Virus record (IMG/VR): IMGVR_UViG_3300025626_000091 | Location: 1-29,698 of that record | Direction: 5' to 3' (one strand) | DNA: 29,698 nt | Source of the DNA: a virus | In this document: one piece after another, positions 7,091 to 14,018 of the stretch | Numbering within the stretch: position 1 is the stretch's first letter | Layout: each line of letters starts with the position of its first letter | Program-made: the position numbers and the translations under genes | The notes under the pieces: model-generated | Told to the model about the DNA's origin: nothing | The model's database searches: none | Seen by the model: only the letters and a program-made list of their open reading frames with translations

Positions 7091-7264
7091 TTACTTTTGC
7101 TGTTTAGCCATTTCTTCTTGTTCTTCTAGATAGTTCTGTAGAAGAGTGACATATATATCTCGCTCAAATGGAATCATATCATCCAGCTCAGATAAGCTGT
7201 AGTTATGGTGTTGCATTAGAGCGAAGTTCATCTGGTACATATTCGCCAATGAGTCATGTACCAT
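7091..7264 (-). CDS. Small ORF, probable -1 frameshift extension of gp26 (tail assembly chaperone C-terminal part)
   Basis: A 57-codon frame from ATG 7264 to TAA 7091. It reads MVHDSLANMYQMNFALMQHH, then NYSLSELDDMIPFERDIYVT and a Glu/Gln-rich end. I recognise the NFALMQHHxYSLSE...IPxERxxY pattern from proteins encoded right after gp26 in T4-like phages. The ATG has no Shine-Dalgarno sequence and lies 2 nt after the gp26 stop (TAAGCATG). The frame is open upstream through the gp26 slippery site, so a -1 shift gives an in-frame fusion of about 292 residues. Alternatively it is made by termination-reinitiation. The position before the tape measure suits a tail assembly chaperone. It is clearly conserved coding sequence; its mode of expression is inferred. 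Confidence 0.75.
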   Translation of the reverse strand: MVHDSLANMYQMNFALMQHHNYSLSELDDMIPFERDIYVTLLQNYLEEQEEMAKQQK

Positions 7265-7279
7265 GCTTATGTAAAAAAA
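7233..7279 (-). promoter_or_regulatory. Candidate programmed -1 ribosomal frameshift signal
   Basis: On the minus strand, gp26 ends GCT TTT TTT ACA TAA. The seven T at 7279-7273 form a T_TTT_TTT heptamer in the correct phase for X_XXY_YYZ slippage. After a 9-nt spacer (7272-7264) comes an 8-bp perfect stem, TGGTACAT (7263-7256) with ATGTACCA (7240-7233), and a 15-nt loop that can form a further 3 bp. Slippage bypasses the stop and reads TAC ATA AGC ATG into the downstream ORF. All three parts (heptamer, spacer, structure) meet the usual rules. A homopolymer length error in the sequence is the main alternative. Confidence 0.7.
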
Positions 7280-7968
7280 GCTGCGAGACCCTCCAGGATC
7301 AACTCATCTTCTTTACCGCATTCTGGGCATTTCCAAGCGACCTTATGCTGCAGCTTTGGCGACTCATTAAAGAAAGTAGTAATCTTAGAAAACTGCTCAG
7401 AGCTCAACTGCTCCAACCACTTCTCCATTTCCTTAACAGTAAAGTCCCCATAAACATTCTCGTCATCATAAACAAACTCAATACAATTAGATATTAATTT
7501 GAATAGGTCTGATGTTGAATCAGTATCAATCTGTTTTATATCAGTCATACCAGCGAATCTGACTTTGACGCCAATGTTATCATCTATCTGTATTTTGCCG
7601 TCAGATATTTCTCCGACAACTTCAATCGCATCGATGTTAATATCAATTTCGGTTCTATGAGTACACGCATTGTCAGGGTTAGAGTGGCCAACCTTCAACT
7701 CTATCACTTCCCCGACAGACTTTCCTCGTAACTTTAAGAACAGATACTCAACATCGAATGTTGCTAATGTGTTTATATCAATGTCACTTATAATACAATT
7801 GCCTAGTATCTTTAATATGGCATTTGTAATTTCATCCTGATCATTACCTTCGAGAGCCATGAGAAGAATCTTTTCCTCTTTGACTAAGAAAGGTCTATAT
7901 TTTATTTCTTCACCTGTCGACGGCACTGCCGTGATAAACTCAGGCGCAGATAATGTTGGTAAAGCCAT
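7267..7968 (-). CDS. 26: gp26-family baseplate hub / tail assembly protein
   Basis: A 233-residue protein of the T4 gp26 family (T4: 208 residues). The N-terminus PTLSAPEFITAVPSTGEEI plus the following YRPFLVKEEKILLMALE is characteristic, as are the DVEYLFLKLRGKSVGE segment and a C-terminal CPECGKED element that looks like half of a zinc ribbon. T4 genetics places gp26 in hub assembly. Here it sits two genes before the tape measure and ends in a slippery T7 run, so a chaperone role like lambda gpG is an attractive inference. GGAG lies 8 nt before the ATG. It is 26 nt downstream of the gp54-like gene. A -1 shift would extend it by about 60 residues. Confidence 0.87.
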   Translation of the reverse strand: MALPTLSAPEFITAVPSTGEEIKYRPFLVKEEKILLMALEGNDQDEITNAILKILGNCIISDIDINTLATFDVEYLFLKLRGKSVGEVIELKVGHSNPDNACTHRTEIDINIDAIEVVGEISDGKIQIDDNIGVKVRFAGMTDIKQIDTDSTSDLFKLISNCIEFVYDDENVYGDFTVKEMEKWLEQLSSEQFSKITTFFNESPKLQHKVAWKCPECGKEDELILEGLAAFFT

Positions 7969-7994
7969 TATATTCTCCAGTTATATAAAATAAT

Positions 7995-8729
7995 TTAAAA
8001 TTGTAACGCACTTCTAATTGAGGCAACTCTGTTATTTATGTTACCTACAGATGCATTAATTTGTCCGCCAAGTCCACTCGCCCCAACTATACTTCCGAGG
8101 CTTGGTATATTCACGCTTCCGCTTATACCACCAGTCCCAAGTCTGACTGAAAACCCAAATCCCTTTTCGGGTTGATCTTGCTTTGTGTATAGACACTTAT
8201 AATTTTTGTAAGCAAACGTAACACCTAATTTAGCAGCACCATCCTCAGCCCAATTCATTGTAACTGGGTTTATGATTAATGGGTATGCTTCGTTTAATGT
8301 GTGTATCGAATGTAATTTACCATGCGAACCATATTGGCGTATCTCTATGGTTCCAGCATAGTCGTCAAAGTATTTTGTGTTAAAGTTTGCTTGTCCATTA
8401 TTTGAGCTGAATGCTCCAGTACCAACCATCTTATCTTGCCAGATTTCAAAGTATTCCTTTTCTCTCATATCCTGACTCATGATAAATTGAACAGTAACAT
8501 CTCCATATATTTGACCATAAGCCACTTTGTTAACTGGACCATAGTTCTGGAACTTGTGCTCAACAGAGGCTACGCTTCTTCCTGGGATGTCGGCACTTTC
8601 TGCACGGTAAGTAAGTTCACGCTCAGTTCCCACGTCACCCCCACCTTGAATGAATACTTCAAAGTGTGATGTCTTGGCAAAACCAGTTTTGTTTAGCGAT
8701 GCCACCATGTCATTGACGTTAAATCCCAT
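7995..8729 (-). CDS. 54: gp54/gp19-like tail tube family protein (baseplate-tube initiator)
   Basis: A 244-residue protein of the T4 tail-tube fold family: TSHFEVFIQGGG, AESADIPGRS, YGQIYGDVTVQFIMS, EYFEIWQD and NPVTMNWAEDGAAKLGVTFAY are typical tube-protein strands. The major tube protein gp19 (163 residues in T4) lacks the C-terminal extension seen here (Gly/Ser/Asn-rich, about residues 195-244). T4 gp54, which caps the hub and starts tube polymerisation, has a similar tail. With gp48 encoded 1.1 kb away across the divergent promoter and the tape measure in the same operon, gp54 is the better call. A minor tube-like hub protein is the alternative. The start overlaps the previous gene's stop (TAATG), so the two are translationally coupled. 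Confidence 0.7.
   Translation of the reverse strand: MGFNVNDMVASLNKTGFAKTSHFEVFIQGGGDVGTERELTYRAESADIPGRSVASVEHKFQNYGPVNKVAYGQIYGDVTVQFIMSQDMREKEYFEIWQDKMVGTGAFSSNNGQANFNTKYFDDYAGTIEIRQYGSHGKLHSIHTLNEAYPLIINPVTMNWAEDGAAKLGVTFAYKNYKCLYTKQDQPEKGFGFSVRLGTGGISGSVNIPSLGSIVGASGLGGQINASVGNINNRVASIRSALQF
8033..8040 (-). promoter_or_regulatory. Possible variant late box CATAAATA inside the gp54-like gene
   Basis: On the minus strand CATAAATA reads toward gp26, whose start is 65 nt away. One mismatch to TATAAATA. It lies inside coding sequence, so chance is a real possibility. Confidence 0.2.
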
Positions 8730-9331
8730 TAGATCATTTTCCTACTGTCTGACCAGACTTTAGTTTTCTTGGCTTTTTGGAACCTTTCTGTTGGTAGGAA
8801 TAACGCTGTATCCCACTCGGTAGAATTAATCTCAATAAACTTTGATCTGACCTGAGAACTGAGGTAATGCTTAAAGGTTGGTTTAAAAAACTTATATTTG
8901 CTAGCACTATTTAGTACATCGTATGACACTTTTAGTTTTGTAGACTCATCATATTTCGTATTATTTGTAATATCATACAATGCGTCCATCAATCTGGCTC
9001 TAAGTTGAGGGGGAAGGTAATGTAAATTGATTCCATAGAACCCCCCAGGAGCTGGACCAACCATAAAGATCAAAGGGAATCTATCATAGTATGGTAATGT
9101 TTTAGCATTTTTTGGTTCATAGTTGAAGTGATACATCCTTCCGATAAGAACATTAGCTTTGCGCTTGTCGGAAGCGGTACTCTTGATAATGTTGGCTGGG
9201 TAAACAGCAGCACTTGTCTGTTGACGTGCCTTCTGCCTAAACCAATCCCTCGCAGCTTGAGTGCGGTTTGGTATCTGCCCCTTACGAACACCAGCTGCGA
9301 GTAGATCATCAAATATAGTAGCGATAGCAAT
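8729..9331 (-). CDS. gp2-like DNA end-protector candidate, with no ATG/GTG/TTG start
   Basis: From the clear core MYHFNYEPKNAK, LPYYDRFPLIF and FYGINLHYLPPQLRARLMDA to VWSDSRKMI, this matches a conserved marine T4-like phage protein usually encoded beside gp4. I tentatively equate it with DNA end protector gp2, which neighbours gp4 in T4. The reading frame continues 68 codons upstream of the first ATG (9136) to a TAA at 9343-9341, and that part (IFDDLLAAG..., ARDWFRQKARQ) looks like the family's normal N-terminus. No ATG, GTG or TTG exists there. ATT at 9331 gives MAIATIFDD..., about 200 residues; ATC at 9325 is better spaced from an AAGAGG ribosome site. Coordinates use ATT. The coding call is firm; the name is not. 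Confidence 0.65.
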   Translation of the reverse strand: MAIATIFDDLLAAGVRKGQIPNRTQAARDWFRQKARQQTSAAVYPANIIKSTASDKRKANVLIGRMYHFNYEPKNAKTLPYYDRFPLIFMVGPAPGGFYGINLHYLPPQLRARLMDALYDITNNTKYDESTKLKVSYDVLNSASKYKFFKPTFKHYLSSQVRSKFIEINSTEWDTALFLPTERFQKAKKTKVWSDSRKMI

Positions 9332-9347
9332 TGCCTCTTGTTATGTA

Positions 9348-9785
9348 CTATTTATTCTTTTTGTACAGCTCTTTTTCGGTGAGTATTTGAAATTTCCAAC
9401 CACGGTCTTTGCAATAATTTAAAGCAGCTTCCCATTTGGCTTGGTTCACACCCCAAGTCTTCACTTCATTTAGATATCTTTTGGTCAACCGCTTCTGCGC
9501 CTTTGGTGCATGGGTCTGGGCATAGGGTTTGACTTCAATCATAATCGTCTCTCTGTTCTTCGTTCGGATGACAAAGTCAACAAAGTAACGGTGCTTCCTG
9601 CCATCGATCGGAGAGCGATATCCTATCGGAAATGGTTCTGATGCCCACCAAACTATATCTGGGTTCTTATCAAGGTAGGTCATCACATTTCTCTCCCAAC
9701 TCGAGCGATAAATAATATCTGATGGGTCTCCCTTATATTTCTCAGGAAACTTACACTGATATTTGCCTTTATAAAATTTAGCCAT
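9348..9785 (-). CDS. 4: Head completion protein gp4 (nuclease-like fold)
   Basis: A 145-residue match to T4 gp4 (also called gp50/65; about 150 residues), the head-completion protein added after packaging before tail joining. Recognisable segments are IIYRSSWERNVMTYLDKNPDI, WWASEPFPIGYRSP, HRYFVDFVIRTK and TIMIEVKPYAQ. The last two give a D...(D/E)xK arrangement (FVDFV then IEVKP) as in TnsA/PD-(D/E)XK endonucleases, so a metal-dependent nuclease site is plausible. It is the first gene of the leftward operon, 31 nt from a TATAAATA late box at 9823-9816. No clear ribosome binding site precedes the ATG. Its neighbour downstream is the gp2-like gene, matching the T4 pairing. Confidence 0.9.
   Translation of the reverse strand: MAKFYKGKYQCKFPEKYKGDPSDIIYRSSWERNVMTYLDKNPDIVWWASEPFPIGYRSPIDGRKHRYFVDFVIRTKNRETIMIEVKPYAQTHAPKAQKRLTKRYLNEVKTWGVNQAKWEAALNYCKDRGWKFQILTEKELYKKNK
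9349..9356 (-). promoter_or_regulatory. Possible variant late box AATAAATA upstream of the gp2-like gene
   Basis: AATAAATA on the minus strand overlaps the end of gp4, 17 nt before the proposed ATT start of the gp2-like gene. One mismatch to the late consensus. Weak, because it coincides with an AT-rich Lys/Asn/stop stretch. Confidence 0.25.
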
Positions 9786-9793
9786 AGGTTGCT

Positions 9794-9801
9794 TATAAAT
9801 A
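9794..9801 (+). promoter_or_regulatory. Late promoter TATAAATA for gp48 operon
   Basis: Exact T4 late box on the plus strand in the 52-nt gap between gp4 and gp48. It should start a rightward transcript near 9807, about 30 nt before gp48, and is probably the main late promoter for the gp48-gp53-hub-spike genes. Confidence 0.85.
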
Positions 9802-9815
9802 GAAGCGTCAACGCA

Positions 9816-9823
9816 TATTTATA
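9816..9823 (-). promoter_or_regulatory. Late promoter TATAAATA for the leftward gp4-tape measure operon
   Basis: Exact T4 late box on the minus strand, only 14 nt from the rightward box at 9794-9801 and facing it. It should start a leftward transcript near 9810, about 25 nt before gp4. The two boxes together make a compact bidirectional late promoter. Confidence 0.85.
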
Positions 9824-9837
9824 CACAGGCTCTTTCG

Positions 9838-10947
9838 ATGAAAATAAACCTGAAACAAGTAACATCCGGAATCAAATCTACTGTCGCTCAAGCGACTGGT
9901 AAGTTAGAGAATATTGCAGGAGCAGCTGGGCAAGGCGCATTCTCAATATCAGCTGGGGACAATGGGGTTTCTATCAACGCCAACTTCAATTCTCTTTTAG
10001 AGAAAACTAAAGTAGGCAATCTTATAAACTCACCATTAGCTGATTTATTTGATAACAATAAAGTAAAAGAACCGTTACAATTTCCAAATGATTTAACAGA
10101 TGAACATTATATGATCTTCACTGTTAAGAATCGTATTCGTCAAAGCAGAACTGATGCTGCTCAAGATTTATCTATTAGAAATATCGTGCTTCCGATACCG
10201 AGCAATCTGCAAACAACATATGGTGCGCAGTATGAGAATGCCGACTTGGGCGCTTTGGGTGCTGCTGCAGCTGGTAGGATTTCTTCTGATCAGTTGAGCG
10301 CTGCTGGTAATGACTTGGGCGAGCTGATCAATTCAAAAATAAGTTCTTCTGTTGGTGCGTTCAAATCTGGAGATACGGATGCGCAGGTTCAAGCTGGTGC
10401 GCCATTAGCTGCAGCTGCAGCAACTGCCGTGGCGGGAAAACTTGGTGGCGGTGCTGGTGCAGCTTTGGGTGGTGCGTTTACTGGTGCGTCATTAGTTCAA
10501 GGGACTTTGGTTGACGAGGGGTTGGCTATTAACCCCCATATGGCTGTTCTATTCAAAGGCGTTGATATGCGTGAGCATAGTTTCAGTTATAAGTTTATAG
10601 CTAGAAACCAACAAGAATCTGAAGCTATACAAGGAATAATAAGCGCATACAAATACCATATGCATCCAGAATATGCAGCAGGATCGCTTGCCTTTAAATA
10701 CCCAGACGAGTTTGAAATAACATTCGCTGATGCCATCGCAGGGAATTTGTATAAGATAGGAACTTGTGTGTTGAAGTCAATGACTGTCAATTATAACGGA
10801 GAAGGAATACCATTATTCTTTGATCAAACAGGTGCGCCTGTTTCAGTTGAGGTACAATTGGCATTCCAAGAAACTAAAATTATTACACGTGGCGATTTAG
10901 ATTCTGGTCTACCGCAACCTGTTAACTCTAAACCAGAGGGATCGTAG
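9838..10947 (+). CDS. 48: Baseplate tail-tube cap/initiator gp48
   Basis: A 369-residue protein (T4 gp48: 364 residues) of the tube-initiator type. gp48 sits on the hub and with gp54 forms the platform for tube assembly. The N-terminal region has an extended Gly/Ala/Ser-rich segment. The central part is Ala/Gly-rich (GALGAAAAGRISSD, AAAAATAVAGKLGGGAGAALGG). The C-terminal tube-like domain contains NPHMAVLFKGVDMREHSFSYKF, SEAIQGIISAYKYHMHPEY, KYPDEFEITF and VLKSMTVNYNGEG, all typical of marine T4-like gp48. It is the first gene of the rightward baseplate operon under a late box at 9794-9801 and has no obvious Shine-Dalgarno sequence. gp53 follows 2 nt after the stop. Confidence 0.88.
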   Translation: MKINLKQVTSGIKSTVAQATGKLENIAGAAGQGAFSISAGDNGVSINANFNSLLEKTKVGNLINSPLADLFDNNKVKEPLQFPNDLTDEHYMIFTVKNRIRQSRTDAAQDLSIRNIVLPIPSNLQTTYGAQYENADLGALGAAAAGRISSDQLSAAGNDLGELINSKISSSVGAFKSGDTDAQVQAGAPLAAAAATAVAGKLGGGAGAALGGAFTGASLVQGTLVDEGLAINPHMAVLFKGVDMREHSFSYKFIARNQQESEAIQGIISAYKYHMHPEYAAGSLAFKYPDEFEITFADAIAGNLYKIGTCVLKSMTVNYNGEGIPLFFDQTGAPVSVEVQLAFQETKIITRGDLDSGLPQPVNSKPEGS

Positions 10948-10949
10948 TA

Positions 10950-11558
10950 ATGTCTAATTATTTCTCATACTTTCCGTCAACTGACCACGATCTAACTAAT
11001 GTTGGGCAGAAAGTAAAATTAACAAACATTATGAGAAGGTTCAAGGTCCAGAGCGAACTGTCCGATATCTCTAGCGTTTATTATGAATATGATATTCAAG
11101 ATGGGGACAGACCCGATACTGTTGCTGAAAAATATTATGGAGATTCAAAATACGCATGGTTGGTATTGCACTTCTCAAACATAAAAGACGTACATTTCGA
11201 TTGGCCATTGTCTACGTTTGATTTTGAAGAATTCATTAAAGGTAAGTATGGTTCTATCGAAGCTGCGCAAGCTGAAACGCAAGAGTATAGAATATATCTT
11301 TCTAAGGTTAAGGATGGTGTCAAAGTTCCAGCTGAAGCTGAGGTTTTATTTGACGGAACATCGCTTTTAGAAAGGGTTGTTGTTGTTGATGAAACGACAT
11401 ACAATAGAACTGCTTCAAATTATCAGAAAGCAGTGGTAAGCAAATATGATTATGAAGTTGAATTGAATGAAGAAAGGCGTTCTATAAGATTACTAGATAA
11501 AAGATATTTATCTCAAGTTAGAGATGAGGTTGAAGATATCCTGAGGAATGGCGTTTAA
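10950..11558 (+). CDS. 53: Baseplate wedge protein gp53
   Basis: A 202-residue wedge subunit (T4 gp53: 196 residues) that joins neighbouring wedges to the hub. The N-terminus reads YFSYFPSTDHDLTNVGQKVKLTNI, then YYEYDIQDGDRPDTVAEKYYGDSKYAWLVLHFSNI, a LysM-like turn in which a named peptide position is followed by the WLVLHF strand, and then DPxSxFxxFIKGKYGS-type residues (LSTFDFEEFIKGKYG). The pattern DxxAxxYYGDxxYAWLVL is the gp53 signature. GAGGGA about 9 nt before the ATG serves as ribosome site. The stop overlaps the hub gene's start (TAATG), indicating coupled translation. Confidence 0.93.
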   Translation: MSNYFSYFPSTDHDLTNVGQKVKLTNIMRRFKVQSELSDISSVYYEYDIQDGDRPDTVAEKYYGDSKYAWLVLHFSNIKDVHFDWPLSTFDFEEFIKGKYGSIEAAQAETQEYRIYLSKVKDGVKVPAEAEVLFDGTSLLERVVVVDETTYNRTASNYQKAVVSKYDYEVELNEERRSIRLLDKRYLSQVRDEVEDILRNGV

Positions 11559-12925
11559 TGTCGGAGTCTATTGGTGGGTATAAGCACGCAGGCGATGTTG
11601 ATGTTCGAACATTTAAACTCATAACTGCAGTTGGTCAGGTCATAGACCTAGAATCAATCACAGTTGAGTTTAGCGTCTATCAAAGTTTGTTTGAGCATTA
11701 CCTTCAATGCGACCTTGTATTGAACGACTCTCTCGGCTTGATCAATACATTAAATCCATTAAAAGACGGAGTAACTCAAGGTGGGTTTTCTGGCGGTGAC
11801 CTTTTGGTGGTATCATATAGATCTAATGACGAATCCCTGCCTTACAAATCTCACGTGTTCGCCCTATACGAAATGACTGATAGGAAGCGCCTAGAAGAAA
11901 ACAGCGAAGCGTATTTTTTCTCAGGAATTAGCATTGAGGCGTATAGCGCAACCACTCAAAAGATATCTAGGTCTTATGGTGGATCGGGCGGGAACGACAT
12001 CTCGTCAATGGTTAAAAGTATAACAGAAGAATTTATATACAGCAACTCAATCAAAGACCTACATAGCAGTATCAGGCAGGCTACAAAGTTCAGAATACAA
12101 AAAGAAAATGATTTTGAAAAGACTATCGGTAAGCACAAGTATGTGATACCAAACTTATCGGTTGATGATACTATTGATTTTTTGTGTAAGGAAGTTGACA
12201 ATGATGATCACATTCCATACTATTTGTTCTACGAGAACAGTAAGGGGTTCAACTTTAAAAACTTGGGGACATTAGTCAACCAAGAGCCGAAGCAAACGTA
12301 TTCTTACATATCGTCAAACTTTGGCGATTCATATAAAGATAAGAAGAGCATTGAATATACTGAAGCGACCAATATACGTTCTTTTGATGTTTTGAAGCAA
12401 GGTGACTTTCTAGAAAACCTAGAGTCGGGTCTGTTTCAGTCTAGAACTATACACATCGATGTTCTCAGAAAGAATAAAAGAGAAGTCGTCTATAAGTATG
12501 ATGATTACTTTCCAAAGTTTAAGAAATTACAAAACCTTAAGATAGCTGGCGGTGAAACAAAAGGCGACCCAGTCGTTCGTATGTTCACATCTAGGTTTGG
12601 TCATGACAGTGATGCATTATTTTCTGGAGAATCGCCCAACCCGAAAAGATACACTGAACATATAGGGCAGTCCGAAGCATACCTCTCGCACACATTTAAC
12701 ACACAACTCGAGGTTGTTGTTCCTGGAGATAGTGAGTTAGATGTTGGGGATGTTATTGTGTTGAATATTCCACCAGCGACTAACGTATTAGACCAAGTGA
12801 ACGTGGGAGATAAATACTTGAGCGGTAAGTATTTAGTAACTAAAATAAGAAATAAGTTTCTTGACGATTCAGAATCGATGTCAACAATTCTAGAATGCGT
12901 TAAGGATACAGGTACAAAACAATAG
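11558..12925 (+). CDS. 27: Baseplate hub protein, gp27-like
   Basis: A 455-residue protein (T4 gp27: 391 residues). gp27 trimers form the cylinder joining tube to spike. Segments such as ITVEFSVYQSLFEHYLQCDLVLNDSLGLI (first tube-like domain), ISSMVKSITEEFI, NLSVDDTIDFLCKEVDNDDHIPYYLFYENSKGF and GDVIVLNIPPAT...KYLVTKIRNKF follow the typical hub order. The TIDFLxxxAxxxxxxxPYYLFYEN stretch is shared with myovirus hub proteins generally. It overlaps gp53 by one base. The 53-aa basic protein and the gp5-like spike, its structural partner, follow directly. The exact assignment as gp27 rests on position and fold-level motifs. Confidence 0.85.
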   Translation: MSESIGGYKHAGDVDVRTFKLITAVGQVIDLESITVEFSVYQSLFEHYLQCDLVLNDSLGLINTLNPLKDGVTQGGFSGGDLLVVSYRSNDESLPYKSHVFALYEMTDRKRLEENSEAYFFSGISIEAYSATTQKISRSYGGSGGNDISSMVKSITEEFIYSNSIKDLHSSIRQATKFRIQKENDFEKTIGKHKYVIPNLSVDDTIDFLCKEVDNDDHIPYYLFYENSKGFNFKNLGTLVNQEPKQTYSYISSNFGDSYKDKKSIEYTEATNIRSFDVLKQGDFLENLESGLFQSRTIHIDVLRKNKREVVYKYDDYFPKFKKLQNLKIAGGETKGDPVVRMFTSRFGHDSDALFSGESPNPKRYTEHIGQSEAYLSHTFNTQLEVVVPGDSELDVGDVIVLNIPPATNVLDQVNVGDKYLSGKYLVTKIRNKFLDDSESMSTILECVKDTGTKQ

Positions 12926-12935
12926 GAGAAATGAT

Positions 12936-13097
12936 ATGCCAATCCCAGGATCAAGTAGAAATAAATTTTTATCAGAAGTGGCAAACTCTGACCAACCAGA
13001 ATTCTTACAAGAGATTAAAGAACCATCTCATGAAGAAGAAGAATTGGTTGAAGAGAAGCCAAAGAAAAAAAGAAAGCCTCGTAAAAAGAAATCATAA
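12936..13097 (+). CDS. Small acidic-then-basic protein between hub and spike, unknown
   Basis: A 53-residue ORF starting MPIPGSSRNKFLSEVANS, followed by an acidic stretch (EEEELVEE) and a strongly basic C-terminus (KPKKKRKPRKKKS). AGGAGA is 6 nt before the ATG, and the stop TAA is immediately followed by the spike gene's ATG. An ATG at 12931 in another frame is too close to the ribosome site and gives a less protein-like product. Low complexity and opposite-charge blocks suggest a nucleic-acid or protein-binding tail, perhaps an assembly factor, but I recognise no family. Confidence 0.65.
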   Translation: MPIPGSSRNKFLSEVANSDQPEFLQEIKEPSHEEEELVEEKPKKKRKPRKKKS

Positions 13098-14018
13098 ATG
13101 AGAGAGTTTGTCGGCAAGGGTAACTTCACTTGGTTTTTCGGTGTAGTTGAAGATCGGAATGATCCATCACAACTGGGTCGGGTGCGTGTGCGTGCATATG
13201 GGTATCACACTGACGACAAAGACAAAATACCGACAGACTCCCTACCATGGGCTATACCTTTGGGTGGGATTGATTCTGCTTCGATTAGCGGTATCGGCAA
13301 ATCACCAACTGGTATGGTTGAAGGAACATGGGTTGTAGGTTTCTTTTTAGATGGAGATAGGGCGCAAGAACCTGCTGTAGTTGGCACTCTTACTGGCGCC
13401 CCATCCCAGTCTGCGGAAACATCGCTTGGATTTAACGACCCAAATGGAGTTTATCCGAAATATACTGACGAGTCGGATGTAAATAAAAAGGCGAGAGGCG
13501 TTGCCGATGATTCTGAAGAAGATGCTGGCAAGATAAGCATACCGCCATCAACATATGCTCCAGTATATCCGATGAACCATGTTATGGAAACTGAGTCGGG
13601 GCATTATAAAGAATATGATGACACCGAGGGCGCAGAAAGAATTAAAGAGTTACATAGAAGCGGTACGATGTATGAGTTGTACCCTGATGGCGATAAGGTA
13701 ACTCGAGTTGTTAAAGATAATTATTCATTAGTGGCTGGTGATGATAAATTACACGTCAAAGGTAATGTTACAATATTTGTAGATGGAAATACCAATGTCA
13801 CAGTTGCTGGTGATACCAATCTTACAGTTTCTGGTACAACTACGGTTGAAACCCCAACTACCAACTGGACAGGTAATATAAATCTAACTGGTGACCTTGA
13901 TATCACTGGTACATCTACAGCATCTGGCGATCACGTTTCGGCAGGAATATCGGGTAAGGGTCATACCCATACAATACCAGGTGGTTCTTCTGCTGGTAGC
14001 ACAAAAGGACCCAAATAA
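13098..14018 (+). CDS. 5: gp5-like baseplate central spike without lysozyme domain
   Basis: A 306-residue spike. An OB-fold N-terminus (FTWFFGVVEDRNDPSQLGRVRVRAYGYH, then LPWAIPL and GTWVVGFFLDGDRAQEPAVVG) is the gp5/gpV family signature. The C-terminal part is a triple-stranded beta-helix with VxGxxx-type repeats from about 205 to 280 (VKGNVTIFVDGNTNVTVAGD, TNLTVSG). The end reads GKGHTHTIPGG: an HxH motif, as in the iron-binding tip of P2 gpV-type spikes. T4 gp5 has 575 residues with a lysozyme domain in the middle; here nothing of that size or sequence is present. So the spike punctures without digesting, as in other marine T4-like phages. It directly follows the 53-aa gene, in the hub operon. 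Confidence 0.88.
   Translation: MREFVGKGNFTWFFGVVEDRNDPSQLGRVRVRAYGYHTDDKDKIPTDSLPWAIPLGGIDSASISGIGKSPTGMVEGTWVVGFFLDGDRAQEPAVVGTLTGAPSQSAETSLGFNDPNGVYPKYTDESDVNKKARGVADDSEEDAGKISIPPSTYAPVYPMNHVMETESGHYKEYDDTEGAERIKELHRSGTMYELYPDGDKVTRVVKDNYSLVAGDDKLHVKGNVTIFVDGNTNVTVAGDTNLTVSGTTTVETPTTNWTGNINLTGDLDITGTSTASGDHVSAGISGKGHTHTIPGGSSAGSTKGPK

Noticed and set aside
7168-7497. 109-codon plus-strand frame across the gp26 frameshift region
   Set aside because: Antisense to gp26 and its extension, which show family motifs.
9070-9330. 86-codon minus-strand frame from TTG 9330
   Set aside because: It overlaps the gp2-like N-terminus in another frame and has no recognisable motif, whereas the other frame continues directly into the conserved core.
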